DNA of 64,000 bases from an uncultured Bacteroidales bacterium (GCA_902780235.1 CACZEL010000003.1:1-64000); one strand, 5' to 3'; shown: positions 17,172 through 26,142, numbered from the stretch's first letter. The notes: generated by a model from the sequence alone, not told the origin. Numbers and translations are program-made.

Positions 17172-17843
17172 ATGAAAACACCTAGAATACACAGAGAAGG
17201 ACGCGGATTGATCGTGGGTACCGTACTGCTCCTTTTTATCATCAATGTACCCATTTATTTATTTGTGCAACCGCATTGGATCTTTGCCGTCACGCTGATC
17301 CTGACCGCAATGTTGTTGGTGTTCGTCACCTATTTCTTCCGCAACCCTGTGCGGGTCATAGAGATCGACGATCCGAATTTCATCATCGCGCCTGCTGACG
17401 GTCGTGTGGTAGTGGTAGAACCGACCGAAGAGAACGAGTATTTCCATGAGAAGAAGCTGCAAGTGTCGATCTTCATGTCGCCCTTTAACGTCCATGCTAA
17501 CTGGTATCCGATCGAAGGAACGGTACTGGTGAGTGAGCATCAGAAAGGTCGTCATCAAGGCGCTTGGCTGCCCAAATCGAGTATTGAGAACGAACGTTCG
17601 TTGGTAGTCATCGAGACGCCAAACAAAGTGCAGATCGCCCTTCGTCAGATCGCAGGAGCCATGGCTCGCCGCATCGTGACCTATGCCAAACCCGGTCATC
17701 AGGCGCACCGGAACACGCACCTCGGTTTCATCAAACTCGGTTCGCGCGTCGATATGTACCTGCCGCTCGACACGGAGATGTTTGTCGAAGTAGGTGAAGC
17801 CGTTCGCGGTAATGAGACGATCATCGGAAGGCTTTCCGATTAA
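17172..17843 (+). CDS. psd: Phosphatidylserine decarboxylase proenzyme
   Basis: Makes phosphatidylethanolamine from phosphatidylserine at the inner membrane. The 223-residue protein is the short form: two N-terminal membrane segments (LIVGTVLLLFIINVPIYLF; FAVTLILTAMLLVFVTYFF), APADGRVVVVE, FMSPFNVHANWYP, and the self-cleavage site LGSRVD with Gly190-Ser191, where Ser becomes the pyruvoyl group. I chose ATG 17172 after the SRPBCC stop rather than an ATG at 17115 inside that gene, since the membrane segment begins here. Length is normal for this subgroup. Confidence 0.93.
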   Translation: MKTPRIHREGRGLIVGTVLLLFIINVPIYLFVQPHWIFAVTLILTAMLLVFVTYFFRNPVRVIEIDDPNFIIAPADGRVVVVEPTEENEYFHEKKLQVSIFMSPFNVHANWYPIEGTVLVSEHQKGRHQGAWLPKSSIENERSLVVIETPNKVQIALRQIAGAMARRIVTYAKPGHQAHRNTHLGFIKLGSRVDMYLPLDTEMFVEVGEAVRGNETIIGRLSD

Positions 17844-17880
17844 TTGTAAATTGTGAATTGTAAATTGAAAATTGATAATA
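17841..17880. repeat. Heptamer repeat in operon junction
   Basis: ATTGTAA, ATTGTGA, ATTGTAA, ATTGAAA, ATTGATA fill the psd-deoC gap completely, including the psd stop. Confidence 0.9.
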
Positions 17881-17882
17881 CT

Positions 17883-18761
17883 ATGAACTTTGAAGAATTA
17901 TTTGCGCAGTATCCCTGCCCGTTTACAGATGAGCAAGTGAAGGCTCAAGTGGCTGACATTGAAGCGAAGCATTTCGCTGAGAACAATAACATCGAGGTAT
18001 GGAAAGAGTGCCTCCATCAGATCGACTACACGACGCTCAGCGCCGACGACACGATCGCTAAAGTAGAGTTCATGGCCAATGCGGTCAATAACTTCGAGAA
18101 AGACTTCCCGGGTATCCCCAACGTAGCTGCTATCTGCGTCTATCCGGCCATGGCAGAGTACACCCGCAAAGCGCTCAAGGATCCGAAATTCAATATCGCT
18201 TGCTGCTGTGCCGGTTTCCCCGCTGCACAGACGTTCCCGGAGATCAAAGTAGCGGAGACCGCGCTTGCTCTCAAAGCCGGTGCTACCGAAGTGGACATCG
18301 TCCTCTCTGTAGGTAAGTTCCTCGAAGGCCGTTACCAAGAGTGCTTCGACGAGATCAGCGAGATCAAAGCCGTTTGTGGTGAGCACCACCTCAAAGTGAT
18401 CCTCGAGACCGGTCTGCTCAAGACGGCAGAGAACATCTGGAAGGCATCTATCCTCGCTATGTCCGCAGGTTGCGATTTCATCAAGACCTCTACCGGTAAG
18501 ATCAGCGTCAACGCTACTCCTGAAGCTACCTTCATCATGTGTAACGCCATTAAGGCTTGGAAAGAGAAAGCAGGCATCAAGATGGGTTACAAACCTGCCG
18601 GAGGCGTTTCGACCACCGAAGAGGCGGTACAACACTTCACGTTGGTGAAAGAGATTCTCGGCGAAGAGTGGCTCAACAACGAGTGGTTCCGTTTCGGTGC
18701 TTCCCGCCTGGCAAATAACCTGCTGAGTTCGATCGTCGGCAAAGAGACGAAATATTTTTAA
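17883..18761 (+). CDS. deoC: Deoxyribose-phosphate aldolase
   Basis: Cleaves 2-deoxyribose 5-phosphate to glyceraldehyde 3-phosphate and acetaldehyde in deoxynucleoside breakdown. The 292-residue protein has the DeoC barrel: EVDIVLSVG, LKVILETGLL, and the Schiff-base lysine in FIKTSTGKI (Lys201), plus the second active-site lysine in MGYKPAGGV. The ATG at 17883 is chosen because upstream bases are repeat DNA. It is in the plus-strand operon between psd and the NfnAB-like fusion, without other deo genes. Confidence 0.93.
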   Translation: MNFEELFAQYPCPFTDEQVKAQVADIEAKHFAENNNIEVWKECLHQIDYTTLSADDTIAKVEFMANAVNNFEKDFPGIPNVAAICVYPAMAEYTRKALKDPKFNIACCCAGFPAAQTFPEIKVAETALALKAGATEVDIVLSVGKFLEGRYQECFDEISEIKAVCGEHHLKVILETGLLKTAENIWKASILAMSAGCDFIKTSTGKISVNATPEATFIMCNAIKAWKEKAGIKMGYKPAGGVSTTEEAVQHFTLVKEILGEEWLNNEWFRFGASRLANNLLSSIVGKETKYF

Positions 18762-18826
18762 ATAGCTAAATGGTCAAATAAATGACCCATACGGCGAAGC
18801 AGATCGTATGAGTAAAACGAATAAAG

Positions 18827-18857
18827 AAATGGTAAATGAATAAATGGTAAATGAATA
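18827..18857. repeat. 15-base (7+8) tandem duplication at gene start
   Basis: AAATGGTAAATGAAT twice, exact; the ATG of the NfnAB-like gene (18851) is inside the second copy, and the first copy offers a similar but out-of-use ATG. Confidence 0.85.
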
Positions 18858-21175
18858 AGATTTTATCTAAACGATTCTTTTCGGACAATGTAGCGGAGCT
18901 TGTAGTCGAAGCTCCGCTTATTGCCCGTAGTCGCCGTGCCGGTCATTTCGTGATCATCCGTGTGGATGACCATTCAGAGCGTGTGCCTCTGACGATCGCC
19001 GACGCAGACATCAAAAAAGGGACGATCACCCTTGTCGTTCAACAAGTAGGTGCTTCCACCCATAAACTGCTGGCGCTCAACGCCGGCGATTCGATTCACG
19101 ATGTAGTCGGACCGCTCGGTCGTGCGACGCGTATTGAGAACTACGGTACGGTCGTTTGTGCCTGCGGCGGTGTCGGTGCAGCACCTATGCTGCCGATCGC
19201 CGAAGCGCTCAAGAAAGCCGGCAATAAAGTGATCACGGTCCTTGCGGCGCGTAACAAAGACCTACTCATCCTTCAGGAAGAACTGGCCAAGTGGTCCGAC
19301 GAAGTCATCATCATGACCGATGATGGTTCGGCGGGTCAACAAGGTGTCGTCACCGTAGGTGTGGAGCAAGTCATTAACCGTGAACCCGTGCATAAATGTA
19401 TCACGATCGGTCCGGCTATCATGATGAAGTTCGTCGCCCTCACGACCGCCAAGTATAACATCCCTACCGAAGCCAGCCTCAACACCATCATGGTCGATGG
19501 CACCGGTATGTGCGGCGCGTGCCGTGTTACCGTAGGCGGCAAAACGAAATTCGTTTGCGTCGATGGACCTGAGTTCGATGCCCACGCCGTGGACTGGAAC
19601 GAGATGCTCAGCCGAATGAAAGCCTTCAAGGCTGAAGAAGCGGCTGCGATGGAAACTTACGCCAAGCAGGTAGGTAGTCCAAATCAGACTAACGAGACAC
19701 TATCGAGAGAGAATCGGATCGAGGGAATCTCGGGGGCATCTGCTGGGCAACAGCAGGTAGAACCTTATGAGGGCAAACCGAAAGACCGCGTTGCTATCCC
19801 TCGTGTTCAGATGCCCGAACTGCGTCCGGAAGTACGCGTAAAGAGTCTGCACGAAGAGGTCAACCAAGGCCTCACGTTCGAACAAGCCATCACGGAGAGC
19901 CATCGTTGTCTTAACTGTAAGAACCCGACCTGCGTACAAGGTTGTCCGGTGAATATTAACATTCCGGGATTCATCAAGAAGCTTGAAACAGGTGACGTCC
20001 TCGGTGCAGCAGCGGTCATCAAAGAGTCTTCCTCTCTTCCTGCCGTCTGCGGTCGTGTCTGCCCGCAAGAGAAACAGTGCGAGAGTCAGTGTATCCATCT
20101 CAAGATGGGTCATCCCGCTGTAGCGATCGGTTACCTCGAGCGCTTCTGTGCTGACTTTGCAAACGCGCAGCCAAAAGCTAATAGCCAAAAGCCAAAAGCC
20201 AACGGCCCAAAAATTGCCGTGGTGGGTTCCGGTCCTGCCGGACTCACTTTCGCCGGAGATGCAGCCAAATACGGCTACGAGGTGCATGTGTTCGAGGCTT
20301 TGCACGAGATCGGCGGCGTACTCAAATACGGTATTCCGGAGTTCCGTTTGCCGAACCGTATCGTGGACATCGAGATAGATGGTCTGCGTGCGCTTGGAGT
20401 ACAGTTCCATACAGACACCATCATCGGTAAGACCATCACGGTCAAAGAGCTCGAAGAACAAGGATTCAAGGGCATCTTCGTCGGTTCAGGAGCCGGTCTG
20501 CCGCGTTTCATGAATATCCCGGGTGAGAACCTCAACGGCGTCATGTCGTCCAATGAGTACCTGACCCGTGTCAACCTCATGGACGCATCCAACCCTGCTA
20601 CTGACACGCCGATCTTGTACGGTAAGAACGTTGCCATCATCGGTGGAGGTAACACGGCCATGGATGCTGTGCGTACCGCCAAACGCCTCGGAGCAGAGCG
20701 TGCGATGATCATCTATCGCCGTTCGGAAGAAGAGATGCCGGCGCGTATCGAAGAGGTACATCACGCCAAGCAAGAAGGTATCGAGTTCATGACGCTGCAT
20801 AACCCGATCGAGTACCACGCCGATGAGAACGGTCGTGTGTGCGAAGCGGTGCTGCAAGTGATGGAACTCGGAGAACCCGACGAGTCGGGTCGTCGCAGTC
20901 CGGTACCGGTAGAAGGCAAGACCGTCACGATACCGGTTGACCTCGTCATCGTCGCTGTAGGCGTATCCCCTAATCCACTAATCCCCTCATCGGTTTCCGG
21001 CCTCGAGATCAGCAAGAAAGGTACGATCGTGGTCAACGAAGGCATGCAATCGGCTATCCCGACCATCTTCGCCGGAGGAGATATCGTTCGTGGCGGTGCA
21101 ACCGTTATCCTCGCTATGTCCGACGGCCGCAAAGCCGCAGCTGCTATGCACGAGTACTTAAAAGCCAATAGCTAA
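18851..21175 (+). CDS. NfnA-NfnB-like fusion (PyrK-type flavoprotein + GltD-type oxidoreductase)
   Basis: A 774-residue fusion. Residues 1-250 are a ferredoxin-NADP reductase/PyrK-like unit: RVPLTIAD, CACGGVGAAPMLPIAEAL and a [2Fe-2S] Cys cluster (GTGMCGACRVTV). Residues 340-420 form the GltD-type 4Fe-4S region (CLNCKNPTCVQGCPVNI; CGRVCPQEKQCESQC), then the FAD site VVGSGPAGLTFAG (about 455) and NADPH site IIGGGNTAMDAV (about 595). This matches NADH-dependent ferredoxin:NADP oxidoreductase or the annotated dihydroorotate-dehydrogenase-B/glutamate-synthase bifunctional proteins of Bacteroidales. A heptamer repeat encodes the linker before the FAD site. It likely moves electrons between NADH, NADPH and ferredoxin. 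Confidence 0.88.
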   Translation: MNKILSKRFFSDNVAELVVEAPLIARSRRAGHFVIIRVDDHSERVPLTIADADIKKGTITLVVQQVGASTHKLLALNAGDSIHDVVGPLGRATRIENYGTVVCACGGVGAAPMLPIAEALKKAGNKVITVLAARNKDLLILQEELAKWSDEVIIMTDDGSAGQQGVVTVGVEQVINREPVHKCITIGPAIMMKFVALTTAKYNIPTEASLNTIMVDGTGMCGACRVTVGGKTKFVCVDGPEFDAHAVDWNEMLSRMKAFKAEEAAAMETYAKQVGSPNQTNETLSRENRIEGISGASAGQQQVEPYEGKPKDRVAIPRVQMPELRPEVRVKSLHEEVNQGLTFEQAITESHRCLNCKNPTCVQGCPVNINIPGFIKKLETGDVLGAAAVIKESSSLPAVCGRVCPQEKQCESQCIHLKMGHPAVAIGYLERFCADFANAQPKANSQKPKANGPKIAVVGSGPAGLTFAGDAAKYGYEVHVFEALHEIGGVLKYGIPEFRLPNRIVDIEIDGLRALGVQFHTDTIIGKTITVKELEEQGFKGIFVGSGAGLPRFMNIPGENLNGVMSSNEYLTRVNLMDASNPATDTPILYGKNVAIIGGGNTAMDAVRTAKRLGAERAMIIYRRSEEEMPARIEEVHHAKQEGIEFMTLHNPIEYHADENGRVCEAVLQVMELGEPDESGRRSPVPVEGKTVTIPVDLVIVAVGVSPNPLIPSSVSGLEISKKGTIVVNEGMQSAIPTIFAGGDIVRGGATVILAMSDGRKAAAAMHEYLKANS
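20168..20208. repeat. In-frame heptamer repeat in NfnAB-like fusion
   Basis: CAGCCAA, AAGCTAA, TAGCCAA, AAGCCAA, AAGCCAA. Encodes QPKANSQKPKANGPK between the iron-sulfur and FAD domains. Confidence 0.88.
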
Positions 21176-21190
21176 TAGCCAACAGCTAAT
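21161..21190. repeat. Heptamer repeat at gene end and next start
   Basis: AGCCAAT, AGCTAAT, AGCCAAC, AGCTAAT. It supplies the C-terminus KANS and stop of the fusion gene and reaches the ATG of dacB. Confidence 0.88.
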
Positions 21191-22571
21191 GTCCTTGTTA
21201 GTCGCCATATTGCTATCTGTCAATTTCCTGACGTCTCACCCGCTTACGGGGCAGGCGAACATGTCCGTGTTAGTGCAAAACCTCAACACGGGTGAGGTCA
21301 TTGACAGTTATCGGCCCGAACATGTCGTGCCGCCGGCTTCGGTGATGAAACTCCTGACGACCGGCGCAGCCCTTGAGACCATGGGACCGGGATTCCGTTT
21401 CCCCACCATCCTCGAGTACACCGGTACGATCGAGAACGGCGTACTGCATGGCGACCTGTATATCAAAGGCAGTTGTGACCCTTCCTTGGGTTGGAAAGGT
21501 CGCACGGCTTTCCTCGATAAATGGATCAAGGCCATTCGCGAAGCCGGCATCCAAAAGATCGATGGAGCGGTCATCGCCGACATGACGATGTTAGATGCCG
21601 AGGCGCAAAACCCCAACTGGCTTTGTGAAGACGCCGGTAACTACTACGCACCGGGTATCTTCGCGCTCAATTATTACGGTAACACGATGAATATCGTGCT
21701 GCAGAGCGGTGAACCCGGTAGTATAGCGAAAGTACTGAAGACCGAACCCGCCGTCGAAGATGTCTATTTCATCAACCATATTCGTTGTGACAAGATCACG
21801 TACGATGGGGCTTTTGTGAGCGGTTTGCCGTATAGTCGAGAGCGGTACTTGACCGGCGCCGTACCTTCTAACTTAGGTACGTTCGGTGTCAAAGGTGACT
21901 TGCCGAACCCAGGGTTGCTCTTGGCGCGGCATCTGACGAATCGTCTACGCGAAGCAGGGATAACGGTCAAAAGGGACGCGACCTATATTGCGGACTTTAA
22001 CCCGCTTACGCCGGCTCGGACGGTCATCTACACCCATTATTCCGAACCGCTGTCAGAGATCATCAAGGAGACGAACGTCAACAGCAACAACCTCTACGCA
22101 GAGGCGCTGTTCCGTTACCTCGGTACGCGTTATACCCTACCCGGCACGATCCATAACAGTCAAGATCTGCTGCGCGACTATTGGCGTCGCAGAGGGGTCA
22201 CCATCCAGAACGCCATCATCAAAGACGGTTGTGGTCTGGCTCCCCAAGATGCTGTCAGCGCCAAGACTTTCGTTCAACTGCTGACCATCATGTCGCGCAG
22301 TGAGAACAAAGAGGCATGGCTCGCGTCGCTGCCTGTCAGCGGACAGAGCGGCACGCTTAAGAGTCTCTGCCCGCAGACCGAACTCGAAGGACGTATCCAT
22401 GCCAAGAGCGGAACGATCGCCGGAACGAAGAATTTCGCAGGCTACATCGACATGCCGAACGGAGACACATGGGTTTTTGCCATCCTGATCAACTCTGCAC
22501 CCGGCAAGGCAAAAAACGTACAAACAGTGATCCAACAATACTTATTGGATGTATATCGAGCAAACAAATAG
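21189..22571 (+). CDS. dacB: D-Ala-D-Ala carboxypeptidase/endopeptidase (PBP4 family)
   Basis: Periplasmic peptidoglycan hydrolase, 460 residues, peptidase family S13. N-terminal signal segment (SLLVAILLSVNFLTSHP), active-site SVMK (Ser51, Lys54), SNN motif in NVNSNNLYAEALF, and the HAKSGT (KTG-box) near 405. The insert domain between SxxK and SxN, typical of PBP4, is present. The last bases overlap birA by 23 bases. No repeats interrupt the coding sequence. Confidence 0.93.
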   Translation: MSLLVAILLSVNFLTSHPLTGQANMSVLVQNLNTGEVIDSYRPEHVVPPASVMKLLTTGAALETMGPGFRFPTILEYTGTIENGVLHGDLYIKGSCDPSLGWKGRTAFLDKWIKAIREAGIQKIDGAVIADMTMLDAEAQNPNWLCEDAGNYYAPGIFALNYYGNTMNIVLQSGEPGSIAKVLKTEPAVEDVYFINHIRCDKITYDGAFVSGLPYSRERYLTGAVPSNLGTFGVKGDLPNPGLLLARHLTNRLREAGITVKRDATYIADFNPLTPARTVIYTHYSEPLSEIIKETNVNSNNLYAEALFRYLGTRYTLPGTIHNSQDLLRDYWRRRGVTIQNAIIKDGCGLAPQDAVSAKTFVQLLTIMSRSENKEAWLASLPVSGQSGTLKSLCPQTELEGRIHAKSGTIAGTKNFAGYIDMPNGDTWVFAILINSAPGKAKNVQTVIQQYLLDVYRANK

Positions 22572-23247
22572 TACCAACACGCTCCTCAAAGAGCTCATTG
22601 CCAAAGGCCAAGAACCCGATTTTATCTACGCCGGCTACCAGACCGCAGGGCGCGGACAAACGGGTAACAGTTGGGAAAGCGAGAAAGGCAAAAACCTCAT
22701 CTGCTCGATCCTGTTGCCGCCAAACAAGAACCTCTATTTCCTGAATATAGCCGTTAGCGTGGCGATACTACGAACGATGAAGGGTTATGGGTTACCGGTT
22801 ACGGAGGTAGCAATCAAATGGCCGAACGATATATACTGGAGAGACAAAAAACTGGCAGGTATCTTACTGGAGAACGCTATTATTGGTAATGAAGTCAAGT
22901 ATGCGATCGGCGGCATTGGACTCAATGTAAACCAAACAGAGTTTACCTCCGACGCCCCAAACCCTATTTCGTTGAAACAGATCAGCGGCAAGGAATATGC
23001 GATTGACCAATTGATGCAGGACCTGCTTGATGCCATACATACCATTCTTAATGAACCCGAGGAGGCTGTTTGGTCAACATACAAAGCGCATCTCTATCGC
23101 CGGGAAGGTTATTGGCCTTTTGCCGATCAAAACGGCACTTTTGAGGCGCAGATAGAAGACATCCTGCCAACCGGCGAGATTGTTCTCCGCGATAAGAACA
23201 ATAAAGAACGAATATATCATTTTAAACAAATACGATACGTAATATAA
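22549..23247 (+). CDS. birA: Biotin--[acetyl-CoA-carboxylase] ligase
   Basis: Attaches biotin to the carboxyl-carrier protein. The 232-residue enzyme lacks the N-terminal helix-turn-helix of E. coli BirA, so it is probably not a repressor. Motifs: STNTLL (substrate binding), GRGQTGNSW (35-42, biotinyl-AMP loop), the KWPNDIYW lysine motif and GIGLNVNQTEF. It overlaps the dacB 3' end, which argues for coupled expression. Confidence 0.93.
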   Translation: MYIEQTNSTNTLLKELIAKGQEPDFIYAGYQTAGRGQTGNSWESEKGKNLICSILLPPNKNLYFLNIAVSVAILRTMKGYGLPVTEVAIKWPNDIYWRDKKLAGILLENAIIGNEVKYAIGGIGLNVNQTEFTSDAPNPISLKQISGKEYAIDQLMQDLLDAIHTILNEPEEAVWSTYKAHLYRREGYWPFADQNGTFEAQIEDILPTGEIVLRDKNNKERIYHFKQIRYVI

Positions 23248-23281
23248 TTTTTAATTCGTAATTTTTAATTTTTAATTATAT
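23246..23281. repeat. Heptamer repeat in operon junction
   Basis: TTTTTAA, TTCGTAA, TTTTTAA, TTTTTAA, TTATATG between birA and rfbB; the last unit contains the rfbB ATG. Confidence 0.85.
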
Positions 23282-24413
23282 GCAATCTATCATCATCACC
23301 GGCGGAGCCGGATTTATCGGAAGTCATGTCGTTCGCTTGTTTGTGAACAAGTACCCGGACTACCGAATCATCAATGTGGACAAGTTAACCTACGCAGGTA
23401 ACTTGGCAAACCTAAAGGACATCGAGGACAAGCCTAACTACCGCTTCGTGCGTGCCGACATCTGCGATTTCGACACCATCTATGCGCTGATGCAAGAGGA
23501 GCACGTCACCGGCGTTATCCACCTCGCTGCAGAGAGTCACGTGGACCGTTCGATCAAGGATCCGTTCACCTTTGCCCGCACCAACGTCATGGGTACCCTC
23601 TCTATGCTGCAAGCAGCCAAACTGTACTGGGAGTCCCTGCCGGAGAAATGGGAAGGCAAGCGATTCTACCATATCTCGACCGATGAGGTTTACGGAGCAC
23701 TCCAACTAACCCATCCCGAAGGTATTGAACCACCGTTCACAACCAAAGCATCGTCCGGCGAGCACCACTTAGCTTACGGCGAAGATTTCTTCTACGAGAC
23801 CACGAAGTACAACCCCCATTCGCCGTATTCGGCATCGAAAGCATCGTCCGATCATTTCGTGCGTGCTTTCCATGACACCTACGGCATGCCGACCATCGTC
23901 ACCAACTGCTCGAACAACTACGGTCCATACCAATTCCCGGAGAAACTCATCCCGCTCTTCATCAACAATATCCGTCATCGCAAACCGTTGCCGGTCTATG
24001 GTAAGGGCGAGAACGTACGCGATTGGTTGTACGTCGTAGATCACGCGCGCGCAATCGATATGATATATCATAACGGCAAGATCGCCGAGACCTATAACAT
24101 CGGCGGATTCAACGAGTGGAAGAACATCGACATCATCAAGACGATCATCAAGACCGTCGATCGTCTGCTCGGTCGTCCCGAAGGCGCAGACCTCGACCTC
24201 ATCACCTACGTCACCGACCGCGCCGGACACGATATGCGTTATGCGATCGACTCCACCAAGCTGCAACGCGAGTTAGGCTGGGAGCCGAGTCTCCAGTTCG
24301 AAGAAGGCATCGAGAAAACCGTTCAGTGGTACCTCGATAACCAAGAATGGCTCGATAACATCACCTCCGGTGAGTACGAGAAATACTACGACGATATGTA
24401 TAAGAATCGTTAA
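23280..24413 (+). CDS. rfbB: dTDP-glucose 4,6-dehydratase
   Basis: Second step of dTDP-L-rhamnose synthesis for surface polysaccharide. The 377-residue short-chain dehydrogenase has GGAGFIGSH (8-16, NAD site), STDEVYG, YSASK (Tyr183, Lys187) and NCSNNYGPYQFPEKLIP. Other rfb genes are absent here. It ends the plus-strand operon and its stop codon abuts a strong terminator. Confidence 0.95.
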   Translation: MQSIIITGGAGFIGSHVVRLFVNKYPDYRIINVDKLTYAGNLANLKDIEDKPNYRFVRADICDFDTIYALMQEEHVTGVIHLAAESHVDRSIKDPFTFARTNVMGTLSMLQAAKLYWESLPEKWEGKRFYHISTDEVYGALQLTHPEGIEPPFTTKASSGEHHLAYGEDFFYETTKYNPHSPYSASKASSDHFVRAFHDTYGMPTIVTNCSNNYGPYQFPEKLIPLFINNIRHRKPLPVYGKGENVRDWLYVVDHARAIDMIYHNGKIAETYNIGGFNEWKNIDIIKTIIKTVDRLLGRPEGADLDLITYVTDRAGHDMRYAIDSTKLQRELGWEPSLQFEEGIEKTVQWYLDNQEWLDNITSGEYEKYYDDMYKNR

Positions 24414-24447
24414 AAATAAAGGACGCTTTCGAGCGTCCTTTATTTTT
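24412..24447. terminator. Strong hairpin terminator after rfbB
   Basis: Perfect 16-bp stem with TTCG loop (24428-24431), flanked by A and T runs so it may act on both strands. It starts inside the rfbB stop codon and marks the left edge of the conflict island. Confidence 0.9.
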
Positions 24448-24491
24448 GAATCATATGCAAGATAAAAATCTTGAGAGCAATGTTTAGTCCT

Positions 24492-24956
24492 CTAATGTGT
24501 TTGTTTCTTCTCCTCTACTACTTTATCTGCTATCGCGTCATGTAAATTGTGAATCATAATAAAATTATACACTTCGTAAATAATTGACATGACGATTGCA
24601 CATGTAACAAAAGTTTGAAAATCAAGTAAAACACTATTCGATAACTCAAACTTAAATTCTGCTATTCCCTGCAAAGAAGATAATAACAAGAGCATTGTTG
24701 CAATTATAAAATCCACAATAATACAATTACGAGTATTCTTGATAGATGCGCGAATCGCCATTCTATAACCATCATTCAAAATATTTGATAAATCAAACGA
24801 GATTATTATACTCATCGCTATTGAGAAAGAAACTCCTAGCACAGTAAATAATGCTTGCACTGCTCCTGTATGCCCATAAATCCCCATCCACGAGAGACCT
24901 ATTGATAATAATAGGACTATGAAATATCGAAGAAAGAATTTTAATGTAGAGTTCAT
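24492..24956 (-). CDS. RexB-like small membrane protein
   Basis: A 154-residue protein with four predicted membrane segments: FFLRYFIVLLLSIGLSWMGI, VQALFTVLGVSFSIAMSIII, CIIVDFIIATMLLLLSSL, and FVTCAIVMSIIYEVYNFIMI; the C-terminal tail is charged (EEKKQTH). Size, four-helix topology and position 12 bases after a RexA-like gene match lambda RexB (144 residues), an ion channel that depolarises the membrane to abort phage infection. Sequence likeness to RexB itself is weak; the call rests on the partner and topology. Alternatives are a generic holin-like or unknown membrane protein. Confidence 0.5.
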   Translation of the reverse strand: MNSTLKFFLRYFIVLLLSIGLSWMGIYGHTGAVQALFTVLGVSFSIAMSIIISFDLSNILNDGYRMAIRASIKNTRNCIIVDFIIATMLLLLSSLQGIAEFKFELSNSVLLDFQTFVTCAIVMSIIYEVYNFIMIHNLHDAIADKVVEEKKQTH

Positions 24957-24968
24957 ATCTATTTAATA

Positions 24969-25883
24969 TTAAAGTTCATGTAAGAAAAGCTCCATTTCCT
25001 GTTTTAGATGTTCTTCAGAGACACGATTCTTGGATGTCGTTTCCACATCAATCTCCTTGATTCTCTTTATCTCGTTTCCTTTGTAAATGCCACTTTTGGT
25101 ATGAATAGCAAAACCAGAATCACTAGCAAGGTTTTTGGCAATCGCCCCCATCGCTCTTTGGTACTCTGCTTCGGCCATTTCTTTAGGTTTTGACTTCATC
25201 TTGAGAACCAACTTTGCGGAAACTAGTTGATTATTCTGTATATTAGTCCATGACATAGAATCTCCGAATAAGCAATCCCACATTGAGCCCACCATTTTGG
25301 CCAAATCAGCAGTCAATGACACTTGAGTATCTTCTTGGTTTTCTTGCTTTGACAGAGAAGATCCGACAAATTCGACAGATTGGATATCTTTAGCACGAAC
25401 ACTCGGTGGTAATGTCATAACTGGCGTTAAACTTATGATTGTTTCTCGGCGTACTCCTTCTAAGAGCCAGTTAAGGTATGTTTGTAAACGCTCTATTGTT
25501 GTCGAGCCAGGTAAATCCGTTACCAAATATGAGTCGTTCAATGCGAAATAATAATGTTCCTTATATTGGCTAGCAGCTCCGCTTTCTTCTGTCAGATCGG
25601 AAATTTTAATGATGTTTTGCCGGAAAATGCTTTCTGACAAAAGTCCCCCTTGCTCTGCAGGAATTATACGCATCATCATCCCAAAGAAAATAGTTTCACC
25701 TCCTGTCCATTGATAATATGCCAATAAATCTTCATCACTATCCTGTTTATTTAACTTCATTCGCCTTTCTTGAGCCGTAGTTTCAGAAGTTAACCTAGTT
25801 TTGAGCATTTCAATAATACCAATATTACTTTTTGTAATGGACAAGTTCTCTATTCTAAAAGCTCTTAATTTTCGTTTCATCAC
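24969..25883 (-). CDS. RexA-like phage-exclusion sensor candidate
   Basis: A 304-residue soluble protein, no signal peptide. By eye it aligns along its length with lambda RexA (279 residues): TTIERLQTYLNWLLEG against TSDLTDFLIGKG, LTPVM against IEPLM, IQSVEFVG against VMHMHFIG, and LVLKMKSKPK against IVIKPKFKRD followed by a mid-helix and EEHLKQEM near the end. RexA senses phage protein-DNA complexes and opens RexB. The gene has its own promoter and leads the membrane gene, as in rexAB. This is a remote call made without a search; other possibilities are an unrelated Abi protein. Confidence 0.5.
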   Translation of the reverse strand: MMKRKLRAFRIENLSITKSNIGIIEMLKTRLTSETTAQERRMKLNKQDSDEDLLAYYQWTGGETIFFGMMMRIIPAEQGGLLSESIFRQNIIKISDLTEESGAASQYKEHYYFALNDSYLVTDLPGSTTIERLQTYLNWLLEGVRRETIISLTPVMTLPPSVRAKDIQSVEFVGSSLSKQENQEDTQVSLTADLAKMVGSMWDCLFGDSMSWTNIQNNQLVSAKLVLKMKSKPKEMAEAEYQRAMGAIAKNLASDSGFAIHTKSGIYKGNEIKRIKEIDVETTSKNRVSEEHLKQEMELFLHEL

Positions 25884-25906
25884 GATATTCTAATAAAATT
25901 TGGCTA

Positions 25907-25938
25907 CAAAATTACAACTTTTTTTTGATATACACAAA
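25907..25938 (-). promoter_or_regulatory. Promoter of the RexAB-like pair
   Basis: Minus strand: TTTG (25935-25938), 20 bases, TAATTTTG (25907-25914), 24 bases before the ATG at 25883. Confidence 0.75.
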
Positions 25939-25993
25939 TATTTAAGTAAAAATATTAAAAAAATAATATTTTTTGAAAATTAAAGAGGTTCAG

Positions 25994-26011
25994 CGTCACC
26001 CATCGGTGACG
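25994..26011. other. Short perfect hairpin in an AT-rich gap
   Basis: CGTCACC-CATC-GGTGACG, 7-bp stem and 4-base loop, followed by GGTCACC at 26020. It lies in the 364-base gap between the RexA-like start and the RHS fragment. Function is unknown; no U-tract follows, so a terminator is unlikely. Confidence 0.55.
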
Positions 26012-26024
26012 TCAGTAATGGTCA

Positions 26025-26046
26025 CCAAATGCTCGCCAAATGCTCG
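26025..26046. repeat. Exact 11-base tandem duplication
   Basis: CCAAATGCTCG twice, exact, next to the hairpin. A small reading frame of 67 codons crosses this area but has no support as a gene. Confidence 0.8.
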
Positions 26047-26142
26047 CGAGAATGAAAGGCAAAAGGGTCATTCCAATATGCACCAAAGTAACTTGTCATC
26101 TTTTTTCCTTTACACCCGACATTATCTCGACAACGGAAGTAC

